Positions 33,516-45,132 of a stretch of 64,000 nt of DNA are shown piece after piece. How positions within the stretch are numbered: position 1 is the first letter of the stretch; every line of letters begins with the position of its first letter. Location of the stretch: the NCBI GenBank assembly GCA_030686995.1, contig CM060688.1, forward strand, positions 202,406,718-202,470,717, written 5' to 3'. The notes beneath the pieces were generated by a model that did not search any database, was not told where the DNA came from, and saw only the letters and a list, made by a program, of their open reading frames with translations. The stretch is from Artemisia argyi (lineage: Eukaryota > Streptophyta > Magnoliopsida > Asterales > Asteraceae). The translations under genes were made by a program, and so were the position numbers.

Positions 33516-34700
33516 CATCATGTGATCATGGTATGTCATCTCTCTCTTACATAAATAGTTACTATAGTATTAAAATGGTGGCACAAAGGAATTCTGAAAC
33601 CCCTTTCTTTTACACTTTATACCAGTATTATACTTTATCACAATAAATAAATAAGCCCTCCAGCTGTTTGATGAAATTCCTCAAAGAGACGAGGTTTCTT
33701 GAAAACTCACTTACTAATTGCCGCTTTTCATGGTTATGTGTTTTCTTTGTTTTTGTTTTTTAATTGCAATTTGTTTTGTGCAGTTTGTTTTGGATTTGTT
33801 CAGTTTGTTTTTGAAGACGGGAATCAGAAGAAACCGTCTGCTTTGAGAATAAGAGAACGGAGATAAGCTTATATGACATGTTCATTCAATAAGTCCTTTT
33901 AAGTTCATTCAATAAGCCCTCCACTCCTGCTGTTTGATGAAACTCATCAAAGAAACACAATTTATGATGTTTTAGGTAAAAACTGTCAACTGAATTTTTG
34001 GTGCCCCTTTGCTTGCATCATTTATCTACATTTTTTAGAACTAATTAATATCATTTGTGTACTAATTATAACTACTTTGAAGCTCAGTGTTCTAATCTTG
34101 TGAAGGTTGAGGATTATAACTTAAAACTTAACTTAGCCGCAATCTTGATCATTTGGAAAAACACGAAAAAGAAATAGAAAATTACCAAATTTGAAACAAA
34201 TTAGTTCTAACTCAATCAAAAGACTGCAGAGGTAGCTTTGTTGATTACTTGATATGAACTAATTAATATCATTGGTGCAAATGTGAAACAAATTAGTTCT
34301 AACTAAGATCGACGATTGATGATTATTATACTAGCTCTTCTAACTAATATCATAAAACTTGATTGTGCCCTACACTTGTTGGAAGTTAGCGACTGCAGAA
34401 TTATTGAAAGGATATCTGTATTCTGCTAGACAATAGTATCTTTTAGTATGTACGCAGGTCATTGCAAGGATGATCAAAGGAGAAGCATTCCTAAACATGC
34501 AAATCTGTTTTTGGTGCTCCGTATTATTGTAAATTGTAATTTAATCTTTTTTCATGTTTCATCGAGTAGTTTGATGGCACAAAGAAACGTGTTTCTTTTG
34601 TGTTGTTTAAATGAGATTCAAATTTGCAAACTATACAATTGAGTTGGTTTAATTACTATTATATGTTCAGGTGTCCTGATTTTCTTCAAATATATATATA
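33516..34700 (+). other. 3' flank of LRR copy 2
   Basis: AT-rich sequence with no LTR or TIR. It holds the PPR-like fragments listed separately; the ORF at 34448-34642 has no domain. Confidence 0.5.
33652..33970 (+). pseudogene. Possible PPR-protein remnants, two short related segments
   Basis: The segment at about 33652-33745 reads ALQLFDEIPQRDEVS, then after a stop and a one-base shift KTHLLIAAFHGYV, strongly reminiscent of plant PPR repeats (LFDEMPQRDVVSWN). A second segment at 33910-33965 repeats AAGCCCTCCA and TTTGATGAAA with LFDETHQRN. Both are broken and no longer PPR array is visible. Identification rests on motif resemblance only. Confidence 0.35.
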
Positions 34701-34704
34701 ACAG

Positions 34705-35100
34705 GTTTTACCCACTACCAAATCTGTGGGAAAACCCTATGGGTAAATATTTTTCGATAAGAATTCCCACGGGCGTTGACTATTTTCACACATATTACCG
34801 GGGATAATCCGTGGGTTTAATTTCCCACAGATTTCTCACGAATTTGTCACAGTTTCTAGTAGCCCTTTTCCACACATATCTGTGGTTTTTTTGCCACTAA
34901 TTTCCAACGATTTTCACACTATAATTTTCCCACAGTTTCTAGTAGCCATTTTCACACATATCCGTGGTTTTTTCCCCACAAAATTAGTTCCTACAGATTT
35001 CCCACAAAATATTTACCAACACATTTTTGGCATGATTGTGTGACATACTTTCCGGCATGGTTTTTTCCGGCATAGTTTTTCCGTTTTTGGTGGTACTTTC
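34705..35100. repeat. CACTA-like terminal region (candidate)
   Basis: CACTACCAAATCTGTGGGAAA at about 34712 looks like a CACTA end. It is followed by many short direct and inverted copies of CCCACAGATTT/ATCTGTGG and CAGTTTCTAGTAGCC, resembling subterminal repeats. No opposite end or TSD was located. Confidence 0.4.
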
Positions 35101-35499
35101 AAATTTATAGCAGTATTTTCATATTGTTTTCAAGGGACACTTTCAACAATGATTCAAGGCATCGTAGTTTCAACCAACGATAAAATAAGGAAAATAAAAT
35201 CACCATATGTAACTAACTCATTTACTCTTGCATACCAAACAATATAATCCAATAATGTAGAAACCAATAGATACAACCATTTCATAAACATAATAACTAG
35301 AGTAAATTGCATGGATGGTCCCTATGGTTTGTCAAAAGTAACAACCTTCGTCCTTCGAAGTTTGAAGTTGCATTGGTAGTTCCTACGTTGGTAAACAAAT
35401 AACACCACCGGTCCTTTAATTAATTTAACTGATGTTAAGTAGTTCCGTTATAATTTACACGTTACCCCCTTTGGTTAAATATTGTTGCATCGTTTATCT

Positions 35500-36360
35500 T
35501 TAATAATAACGGTTATTTATAATTTAAAGTTTCCATATGTTTTTATCCGTTTTAAAAATTTTCTTACGTTTTTATCCGTTTTCGTCCGTTTTATACGTTT
35601 TGACTGCTTTTATACGTTTTCATCTGTTTTTTATGTTTTATCCGTTTTCGTCTGTTTTTCTTAAGTTTTTATCCGTTTTGACCGTTTTTATATGTTCTCA
35701 TACGTTTTAATCCGTTTTTATACGTTTTTGTCCGTTTTTTCTTAAGTTGTCATACATTTTTATCCGTTTTTATAAGTTTTCGTGCGTTTGTATCCGTTTT
35801 CTTCCGTTTTTATACGTTTCCGACCGTTTTTATATGTTTTCTTTCGTTTTTCTTATGTTTTTATATGTTTTCATCTGTTTTGATACGTATTCACCCGTTT
35901 TCTTACATTTTCATACGTTTTATCTGTTTTTATATGTTTTTCATCCGTTTTTATATGTTTTCTTCCATTTTCATACGTTTTCGTCCGTTTTTCTTAAGTT
36001 GTCATATGGTTTATCCGTTTTTATATGTTTTCTTTTTAAGTTATCATACGTTTTTAACCGTTTTATACGTTTTTGTCTGTTTTATACATTTTCATATGTT
36101 TTTATACATTTTCGTCTGTTTTTCTTACGTTTTTATCCGTTTTCTTATGTTTTTATCCATTTTCGTTTGTTTTTGTCTATTTTTATACCTCTTCTTACAT
36201 TTATATCCGGTTTTGTTTGTTTTTATATGTTTTGAACATTTTTATACGTTTTCGTCCATTTTTCTTACGTTTTTATCCGTTTATATACGTCTTCATCCGT
36301 TTTTATACATTTTCATCTGTTTTTATACATCTTGTTACGTTTTTAACCTTTTTGTAGACA
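35500..36360 (+). repeat. Degenerate minisatellite of TTTTATCCGTTTTCGTCCG type
   Basis: About 850 bp built from 10-14-bp units (TTTTTATCCG, TTTTCGTCCG, TTTTATACG, TTTTCTTACG). Because units lack TAA, TAG and TGA on the plus strand, long Phe/Tyr/Val-rich ORFs appear in all three frames (for example 35747-36235, 35865-36386, 36073-36357). None is likely to be a gene. Confidence 0.9.
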
Positions 36361-36856
36361 TTTTCATCCCAGATAAAAACGTATGAAAACATACAAAAAC
36401 GTAAGAAAATATAAGAAATAAATTACTTGAGCTCCTAGTAGCCCTTTTGGGCTTAATGACGTCATCTGATGGCCTAGAAAGCATCAGATTAGGGTTAAGA
36501 TTAATAGGTTCTTTCATGATGTACTTGATGTTAAATGGAAACGAAATCAATATTAGGATCTACATAATCAAAGTGTTTGATTAGCATAAATGAATTTGGG
36601 GGAAAAAATAGATGAACAGTGTGTGTAAGGTGTGTGTAACGGCATTATAAAAAGAATTAAATGAGACTATCCAAAGGTGGGAAATGAAAGAGAATTATAT
36701 CATTTAATAGATCATGAACAGCGTATTCATAATAAAAAAACAAAAATAAAATTCAATAGTTGGATTAAAAATATATGATGAAATACTTAATAAAATTGCT
36801 TAGGGTTTTTTAGAGAGAGAAAGTAAAGGCTTTTTCGAAGTTGTTCTTTGATTGTC

Positions 36857-37592
36857 AAAGTACGTGATAGTCAAACCTTAAACGTGATAGTCAAACCTTA
36901 AATGTGAAAACCTAAGAAAAGTAGTCAAACCTTAAGCGTGAAAACCTCATTTAAGATGTTATTAAGTACTTATAGAATGACAATCTTACAAAAATATAGT
37001 AAAATTTCGATGCTAGTAAAACGCCCCACTAGAAGTCGTTGAACACGTTTTTAACTATACATTAAGGGGCGTTTTTGATGTTGTAAGTTCTGTAGTATTT
37101 GGTGTTTATGCTTTAAAGTTTAACCTTTAGTATACCCAAATGTAGTGTTATAATCATTTAGGCGCATAACACCAACCGTTTTTAAAAAGATTTTGTCATC
37201 TATGAGCATATATATAGCATTAAAATACTTGTGTAAATGTAATAAACTGTTACACATCACAAAGTACGTGATACTGAACCCTTAAACGTGAAAACCTCAT
37301 CTAATATGTTATTAAGTACTCATAGATTGACAATCTTACAAAAATATAGTAAAATTTTGATGCTAGTAAAATGCCCCCTCAAATGTCATTGAACACGTTT
37401 TTACCTATATATTTAGGGGGCATTTTCGAAGTTGTAATTTCTATAGTATTTGGTGTTTATGCTTTAAAGTTTAGCCTTTAATATACCCAAATTTAGTGTT
37501 ATAATCATTGTAGGGGCATAAAACCAACCATTTTTAAAAGATTTAGTCATCTATGAGCGTATATATAGCATTAATATATTTATATAAGACAG
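36857..37592 (+). repeat. Two-copy tandem duplication, ~330-370-bp units
   Basis: AAAGTACGTGATA...AAAACCTCAT...GACAATCTTACAAAAATATA...GGTGTTTATGCTTTAAAGTT...ATCTATGAGC occurs at about 36857-37230 and again at 37261-37592. Numerous substitutions show an old duplication. The first copy has an additional short triplication of GATAGTCAAACCTTAA near 36867-36935. No coding potential. Confidence 0.85.
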
Positions 37593-38160
37593 AATGCCAT
37601 CATTCTTCTCTTAAACGAAGCATAATAAACAAAAATAAAGATAGAATGCAATACCACATCAACACATGACCGAAAACGGTAACTATTGTGGTTTCATGGG
37701 TGTCATTGTCGGTAACTGACATTGAAAATATAACTATAATGAAATGCTAGGAAATATTTATGGATTTGGGGTAAATAAGCAAGTCTTTTAATAATTTGGG
37801 CAATGAAAAATATTTAAAAGGACGATTCAATGAGGCTATTTCATTTAAGACCGTAGCAATTGAAATGAAAACATTCATTTAGTGTTGTTATTTAGCAATT
37901 AGTGTTATCTTCATCGTATAAACTTGATACTAATCATTTTGGTAAGTCTTAGTTATATAGGAGCATATAATATTGTTATAAGAGTAGCACGTCACTGAAA
38001 TTTCTTTTCAAATGACTTTAAAATAAATGCACTACCTTAGTAAGTAGAACTCAATTACCGAAACGGGTTACACATTCATAGTTCTTTAATAAATGTGATC
38101 GTTTATTAAAATTGTTATATATCTCAAATGTACGTGAAGTTTTAGAAATAGTCATAGTTA
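37593..38160. other. Unassigned AT-rich sequence upstream of the LINE
   Basis: No gene, TIR or LTR is recognised. It may include LINE 5' UTR. Confidence 0.4.
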
Positions 38161-38171
38161 TGGAGAGAGAG

Positions 38172-39165
38172 ATGAACTGTGTGAGAGAGAACCATAGGGT
38201 GTCCAACCCACACGTGAGAGAGATGCGAGCAAAAAATTACGAGAGACAGTGAGAAAGAGAGTGTAGGGCACGTAGGATCTAGAGGACAATACAATGGCAA
38301 GCATCTAGGTTCCAATTACACCGGTGGTAGACGTAACTCGGATATATCGTTCATGTTTTTCAACTTTCCAGATGAATGGGGAATGGGTAGACTATGGATG
38401 ATATTTAAGACGTATGGGACAGTTTTCGACATGTTCATGGTCCAAAGACGACTTCGAAATGGGCAGAGATACGGGTTTGTTCGGTTCAGATTCGTTAGGG
38501 ATGTGGAGGGGTTGTTGAGACAGTTACAGAAAACCAAGATTGGAGAGGAATGGTTGAGGGTTTATGTGGCACATGATAGAATATACAAAGGTAATGCTGG
38601 GCCAAGAAAGGGTATATGGAAAAACAAGATACCAGTAGCAACGGTGCGACTAATGAGGAAAGGTGCAGAAACGTTGGTAATGGGGTTAACAGGGACAATC
38701 GAAGATTCGTAGACGTGGTTAATGGTGGAATCAACAGAACTGGTGTTAATAATTATGGAAAGGTGTCGAATGGAATGGATGGTCAAGCATTTAATAAGGA
38801 GGGGATCACTTTGAATAGGGACGAGACAGGGTCGGAGAGAACCATCGAGGTGGATGATATGGATACAAACAGTGCATTGTTGCATTGTTAGGCAGGAGTG
38901 TGGTGGGTGAAGTGAAGGCCATGTGCTTCCGGTTCTATGCGAAGAGCAAGGGCTAGCTGGGAGAGAATAATGGGATTTTTCATTTTGGGAGTGGAATAGA
39001 GGATGAAGCTGTTAGTGTTAGATGCAATATGAACATGGATCAAGTCAAGGAAAACGGGGAAATGATTGGAGTGTCATGGGTTCGAGCCGAAGAAGAACAT
39101 AAAGAAAAAAATTGTAGTCGTGAGGGGAATAAGGCGGAAGGAACGGCTGGTCACCCGCCTTCTTA
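38172..39165 (+). pseudogene. LINE ORF1 (RRM-like nucleic-acid-binding protein), broken
   Basis: An ATG at about 38172 opens MNCVRENHRVSNPHVREMRA and stops after about 26 codons. The frame resumes upstream of 38353 and gives an RRM-like region (ISFMFFNFPDEW..., LWMIFKTYGTVFDMFMVQRRL, GQRYGFVRFRFV) as in plant L1 ORF1 proteins. After a shift near 38620 the frame 38616-38891 continues (RRFVDVVNGG), and GRSVVGEVKAMCF at about 38890-38930 is the conserved ORF1 middle motif, followed by a stop. ORF1 proteins bind element RNA as a particle; this one is non-functional. Confidence 0.75.
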
Positions 39166-39169
39166 GAAC

Positions 39170-40443
39170 TGAGGTATGTTATCGGGCTTCAAGAAACGAA
39201 ATGTGGGATGGTGGACGATATATGGGTTGAGGATTTATGGGGTGGGCAAGGGTGAGGTTACGCACAATTGCCTGCGAACGGTAATTCAAGGGGTATAATA
39301 ATGATTTGGGATACAAGGATTTTTACTTGTAAAGAAGCAGTAGGGGACGAGAGATTTATCTCGGTAAAGGGAACATGGAAGGGGAAAAATGAAGAGGTAT
39401 TTTTGGTATGTATTTATGGGCCACACGTGAGTAGACAAAAAAACATCGTTATGGGATAGAATAGAAGATTTGATGAGTAGATGGCAAGGGGCGTGGTGTA
39501 TCTTCGAGGACTTAAATGTGGTTAGGAGAAATGAGGATAGAATTAATTCTCAAGTGAACATTAAGGAAATGACGGATTTTAATGGGTTCATAAACAACAT
39601 GAGGTTAGTCGAGATTCCAATGGGCGGGAGGAAATTTACAAGTGTAAGCGATGATGGATTGAAATTTAGCAAATTAGATCGATTCTTGTTGAATGAGAAG
39701 TTTAACAATTTATGGGTTAATCTATTGGTGATCGCCTTGGATAGGAAGTTATCGGACCACTGCCCGATAGTGATAAAGGATGTTGAGTTGGACTTTGGCC
39801 CAAAGCCATTTAGAGCCTTCAATATTTGGTTGGAAGAACCAGATTTTATGCATGTAGTGGAGGAAGCGTGGAGGAAAGAGATAAGGAGCACACGACCATA
39901 TTGTATATATCATGATAGACTAAAAAATGTCAAGGCAAGTCTTAGGGTATGGAGTAAGGATAGGTTCGGGGGGCATAAAGAGAAAATGGAAAAGTTAAGG
40001 GCTGAAGCAATGGGATGGGAGTTAGAGGCAGAAAAAAGAACGTTGACTGATAACGAGAGGACTTCATGGATGGAGGCTAGAAAGCAATGGGAGGATAAGG
40101 AAAGGGAATACGGTAACATGCTTCGCCAAAAATCTAGAATTAGGTGGGATATTGAAGGCGATGAAAATTTAAAATTCTTTCACTCTCGTGTTAGGAGAAG
40201 GAATAATAAATGTAATTTAAGAGGACTTATGGTTAACGGGTTGTGGTGTGAGGATCCTAAAATAATCAAAGAACAGATGGCTAGACAATACAAAATTTTA
40301 TTTTCTGAGAGGGGAGTGACTCGTCTGTTATTCTGTAATAGCAAGGTTGAGAAAATATCGATGGAGGAGGCTCGTATGTTGGAGATGGGATTTAAGGAAA
40401 AGGAAGTATGGGAAGCTATTTGTGGTTGGGGGGGGGGGGGGGG
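39170..40443 (+). pseudogene. LINE ORF2, endonuclease and linker part, broken
   Basis: GLQETK at about 39200 is the APE-endonuclease metal-site motif. Then come 39268-39459 (GIIMIWDT, VCIYGPH) and, after a one-base shift near 39440, 39470-40447 with FEDLNVVRR (normally GDFNVVR, so the GDFN motif is damaged), KLDRFLLN and SDHCPI, followed by an Arg/Lys/Glu-rich linker. A stop at about 39257 also interrupts it. The frame ends in a 16-G run (40428-40443), where the usual GDKAPGPD phrase is reached only in another frame. The enzyme would nick target DNA for target-primed reverse transcription. Confidence 0.8.
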
Positions 40444-41366
40444 ATAAAGCTCCGGGGCCTGATAGTTTTAATTTTAAGTTTATAAAAAAATCATGGGCGG
40501 TCATTAAATCAGACCTTCTAAGGGCGATTCGGTGGTTTTGGGAAAGAATGGAAATCTCTAGGGGTTGTAATGCTTTATTCGTCACCATTATTCCTAAGGT
40601 CGCGGATCCTATCGGGCTTGCTGATTTTCATCATATTAGCCTTATCGGATGCTATTATAAAATTATTGCAAAAATGTTAGCGGAAAGGGTTAAACGAGTG
40701 GTGGGGAATGTGGTGGGGGAAGTGCAAAATGCATTTATAAAAGGTAGATTTATCCTTGACGAGGTACTCATAGCAAATGAGACAATGGAATTCATGAAGA
40801 AAAAGAAAAAAAGGGGCTTAATTTTCAAAGTGGACTTTGAGAAGGCGTACGATAGCATTAACCAGAGATTTTTAATAGATATAATGAAAAAAATGGGATT
40901 CGGAGAAAAATGGTGTAAATGGGTGGAAACTTGTCTTAGGTCGTCATCTATGTCCATTTTGGTCAACGGATCCCCATCGGAGGAATTTGGTCTAGAAAGG
41001 GAGGTTAGACAAGGAGACCCGTTATTACCTTTTTTATTTATCTTGGCGGTAGAGAGACTTAATGCGATTGTTAATGAGGCGGTGGAGAAGGGTATTTTTA
41101 GAGGAGTGGTAGTAGGCGCAAATAAGATCATGGTTTCACATTTACAATATGCGGATGATACTATATTTTTTGGAGAATGGAATAAAGAGAATGCTAAATC
41201 TCTTTTGTATATTCTTAAATGTTTCGAAGAGGTATCTAGTAAGAGTAAGATATACGGTATTGGTGTCAATGAGGGGGATATGGCGGACATGGCGAGATGG
41301 ATGGGGGGTGTGGCATCGGGGAATTTTTGTTTACATATTTGGGGTTACCAATTGGTGAGAATATGA
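40347..41366 (+). pseudogene. LINE ORF2, reverse transcriptase domain
   Basis: From DKAPGPDSFNFKFIKKSW the frame shows the plant L1 RT order: IIPKV, a diverged DFHHISLIGCYYKIIAKMLAERV (usually 'FRPISL'), QNAFIKGRFILD, FKVDFEKAYDSI with catalytic Asp, VRQGDPL and LQYADDT with the catalytic Asp pair. The core catalytic residues are intact. The frame is lost near 41325-41340, just before LGLPIG. Confidence 0.85.
40428..40443 (+). repeat. G16 homopolymer in LINE ORF2
   Basis: Sixteen G, coincident with a frameshift. Confidence 0.95.
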
Positions 41367-42770
41367 GGCTAGTTAATGCTTGGGGTCCCGTGGTGGAGAA
41401 ATTCAAAAATCGATTAGCAAATTGGAAAGCAAAAACGATGTCTTTCGGGGGGCATCTAACTTTGGTTAAATCGATTCTTGGGAGCTTGCCATTGTATTAT
41501 TTCTCGATGTTTCGCGTGCCTTTCAGTGTGTTAAATAATCTTGAGAGTATTAGGAAAAAAAAATTTTTTTGGGGGGGGGGGGGGGGGGATCGGGGAGGGA
41601 AAAAAACTTTCATGGGTTAAATGGGATTCAATACTTGCATCTTTCAGGTTAGGGGGCTTAATATTGGGTCATTGAGGGCAAAAAACTTGGCTTTATTAGG
41701 TAAGTGGTGGTGGAGGTTTAGGAGGGAGGGCTGGAGCTTGTGGGTTAGGGTGATTAAAAGTATACATGAGAATTGTGGGGCGTTTGGCGAGGATAGGGCA
41801 TTGGGTAGGGTAGGGTCAGGAGGCGGGGTTTGGAATGATATTGTGAGGATTGGTGAGGAGATCGATGCAACGGGGGTAGAGTTTACTTCATCTTGTATCG
41901 GGGAGTTGGGGGACGGGAGGGATATAAGGTTTTGGTTAGATAAGTGGGTTGATAATCAGAGACTTTGTGATAGATTTCCTAGACTTTATCATTTAGATAG
42001 AGATAAGGAAGGCTATGTGTGTGATAAGGGGTGGTGGGTCAATGATGTGTGGTGTTGGGAATGGGATTGGATAAGAAGCATTAGAGGTAGAGCAAGTAGG
42101 GAATTAGAAGAGCTTTTAGGTGTTGTGCAAAATATTGTGGTTAATTCTAATTATAGGGATAAATGGAGGTGGACTCTTGATGAAGACGGTGATTTTACGG
42201 TTAAAGAGCTAGCTAGATTGGTGGAGGAGAAGATCTTACATGTGGCAAGTGGAGGACATGAGACGATTTGGAATAAATTGGTCCCAAAGAAAGCAAATAT
42301 TTTCGTGTGGAGGGCACTTAAAGGAAGACTTCCGGTTCGTGTGGAATTAGATAGAAGAGGCATTGACTTGGACTCGGTTCTTTGTCCTAGTTGTAACAAT
42401 ATAGTGGAAACTTGCGCTCATAGCTTGGTCACTTGTGATTTAGCAATGAGCGTGTGGGAAAAAATATTCAATTGGTGGAAGGTGGGGAGTGTTAATGCTT
42501 TTACTATTGATGAAGTTTTGCCATCTAATGGAGGTGTTAATGTTCCCAACTTTCTAAATCGTGTTTGGCAAGCGGTTATTTGGACTTCCGGTTACTTCAT
42601 TTGATAAGAAAGAAATGCACATGTGTTCGGTAAAAAAGTTTCAAGTACTAACAAAATTGTTCAAGATATTCAACTCAAAAGTTTTTAATGGATTGAGAGA
42701 AGATCAAACAAATATAAAGAGTTAGATTGGCATCAATGGTTGTGGGAACCTTTCAAGATACGGCTTCAGT
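41297..42770 (+). pseudogene. LINE ORF2, C-terminal part with zf-RVT region
   Basis: 41297-41620 carries YLGLPIGENMR, WKAKTMSFGGHLTLVKSIL and LPLYYFSMF and ends beyond an 18-G run (41571-41588). 41621-42604, the same frame after a TAA, resumes with GLNIGSLRAKNLALLGKWWW and ends in the zf-RVT domain (VPKKANIFVWRAL, LCPSCN, ETCAHSLVTC). Two compensating shifts lie near 41585-41665. After the stop at 42602-42604, a shifted frame continues (RNAHVFGKKVSS... to about 42770), consistent with the true C-terminus. No RNase H domain is recognised. Confidence 0.8.
41571..41588 (+). repeat. G18 homopolymer in LINE ORF2
   Basis: Eighteen G after TTTTTTT, coincident with loss of coding similarity. Confidence 0.95.
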
Positions 42771-43093
42771 AAGGCTGTTAGTGTTTATTTCGAGTTTCAT
42801 AGACTGCTACAACAACTCAGAGATGACAGTTTAATGTTGTTCAGTGAACTCTTAGGGTGCAAAGGGTATCCAGTCAAGTTATCAGCACTTGCTGTTGTGT
42901 CAGTGGATGGTATGCATCAGATATGTTAGTGTTTATGTACTCATTGTGTGTCATTATTGTCGTGGTCATTTTGATCTTTGAGTTTAATTGTCATAGTGGG
43001 TCATGGGTCAACATACTTTTAGTATTACTGGGTCAGGTAGTGAATGGTGCTTGATCCTATCTTTTGGGATCCTGTACTTGGTATCTTGTTTTC

Positions 43094-44502
43094 TGATGCG
43101 TGGGAATCGCACCTTGCTTTACCTCTCGAGGGATCTCGAGAAGCTTACAACCCCCACCAGGCAGTGTACCTGATCGTTGTAGTATAGTATAGTGACAAGT
43201 TCCGGGGGATTGATCGTTCAGCTTAGGAATAGTGTCGCTAGGATTAGAAAACCTAATTAATAGTTCTAAAGGTGAGTGATGAGTATTTTTGTATTTTTAT
43301 ATTTTTATGAAAGCAAGTAAAATCTCGGGTTTTGGAAGAGTGGGCGGAATTAGTTGCTATTCAACTAACCCAAAACTAATAAATAATCAAAATAAAATAC
43401 TGAAAATGAAATTAAACTAAATTATACTAAGGTTGTGAGCAGTGATTGGAGAAATTGTGTTTACTTAGACTTCATTACTCCCTAGATATCTTTTACACGT
43501 TAATTACTTGTTATACTTGTATGGATGACGGATTGTAGTCCTTAATACCATTCGTGGGGTGGCATACATAACTCCCCAACTCTATGAGCTCTTATCTCCT
43601 CCTACACCATGACCCAGCACAACTATAGGGATTGTAAACAGTGGCTCATGCATTAAATACAACCAATAAAGACCTAGTACGCCTCGGTTCATGTTTCTTA
43701 AGACGTTCAAGCATGTTACCATTTGGAGATCTGCCAGTTTTCTTAAGCCTAACATATAAAATCATTCATCCAAAACAAGAATAGACAAGTAATCAACACA
43801 TAATCAATATCTAGGTTTCATTAGATCTAAGCAAACATAAAAGAGATCTAGCCTAGCATAATAAAATTGAGACAAGAACAAGATATAAACAACCAACACA
43901 TAGACATATTGATTGAATTGGAAGAACACTTATCTCAATTACAATGCAAGGTATCAAGGGTTTGGAACCCTTGAAAAACCTGTAAAAGTTCCACCAAATT
44001 CGTCTTTAGGGTTTCACCAAAACTTCTCCTCTTTTAATGAAAAAACTAGAAAACTATATATAGGAAAACCGAGGTGACGGCGTCAAGAGCAATGGTGTGA
44101 CGCCGTCATCTCGCCGCCAAACACTTCCTCGGACGGCCTTGATCTACTTATGACGGCCTATGTGACGCCGTCAGCTACCACGGTATTATATTCTTGGTAC
44201 TTTGACGCCGTCAGGATGACTTTTGACGCCGTCATCAGCTACGGTATTTTATTCTTGATGTCTGACGCCGTCAAGGTGTAACTCTTGACGCCGTCACCTA
44301 GTGTCTTCAGCATGGAAAATTGGTACTTTGCCGCTTTCTTCACTTTTATGCTCCAAAAACGTCCAAAATGGCTTCTTTTCCAGAATTCACTCTCCAAACA
44401 CCTAAAATCACAAAAGGAACGATTTAGGGCAATATTTGATCAAATAAAGTCGGATTCGGGCTTAAATGACCCCCTAAAAACGGATCATTTTTCGCCTCAT
44501 CA
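43094..44502 (-). repeat. R6 3' LTR (left)
   Basis: 1,409 bp, TGATGCGTGGGAATCGCA...CGCCTCATCA, clearly more diverged from the R5 LTRs than those are from each other. TATA box 44054-44063, TGACG cluster 44075-44296, tRNA-Asp-like stretch 43175-43201 (ending AAGTT). Confidence 0.93.
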
Positions 44503-45084
44503 TATACCCTTACACTTGAGATTTGCTTGTCCTCAAGCAAATGAGCTTTTATTCTACTCAAAAGACAAGTTAGGGGTCATTTAACACTAATATAAAAGTA
44601 ATTACAACAAATAATCGTTCCACTAAAGACCAATAGACAAGCACGGAGGTCATACACAAGCACCTCACAAATAGTGTTTAGATACTCACATCTCTCGGGT
44701 GTAATAAAGTAATATAACATTATGGAAATGGAAGTTATCTCTCACTACCTGTCATAGCAAAATAGATTACCACAGGCTTGGGAAAGGATCAAACCTCCAC
44801 CACATGGCGTAAGCACCTAAGATAAACTATCAAAGAGGTCTTTTTAAAGGGTTGTAACGTTAGGTATAGGGATATGAATTACACGGTTTTGTTGGATAAA
44901 GGAAGTTTTACTGGTGGCGAGTTAACAATCTTGGTTAATTACATGTACAAGATGGCGTTGCTAAGCCAAGACTAGACTCGACTTAAGCTAATAAATGAAA
45001 AATAACAAAAACATAAAATGAACATAGAATAAAAATGGGATGGTAGTCCGTATGTTTTTTTTTTCTTTTTTTCTTTTTCTTTTC

Positions 45085-45132
<48 letters not shown>

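Larger units (their letters stand above)
38160..43093 (+). mobile_element. L1-type LINE, decayed, 3' end cut by R6
   Basis: Non-LTR retrotransposon with an ORF1 remnant (RRM-like RNA-binding domain), APE-type endonuclease, reverse transcriptase and a C-terminal zf-RVT region, all on the plus strand and in plant-L1 order. A GAGAGA-rich leader at 38160-38260 probably belongs to the 5' UTR. At least six frame breaks are visible and two lie at long G runs. Downstream of the ORF2 end (about 42770) some 320 bp of possible 3' UTR run to 43093, where R6 begins; no poly-A tail or TSD is visible. Confidence 0.85.

Noticed and set aside
35482..36386. Four Phe/Tyr-rich plus-strand ORFs that look like membrane proteins
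   Set aside because: They come from the stop-free minisatellite units and all three frames are equally open.
40655..41290. 211-aa minus-strand ORF
   Set aside because: Antisense shadow of the LINE RT, whose sense frame has all catalytic motifs.
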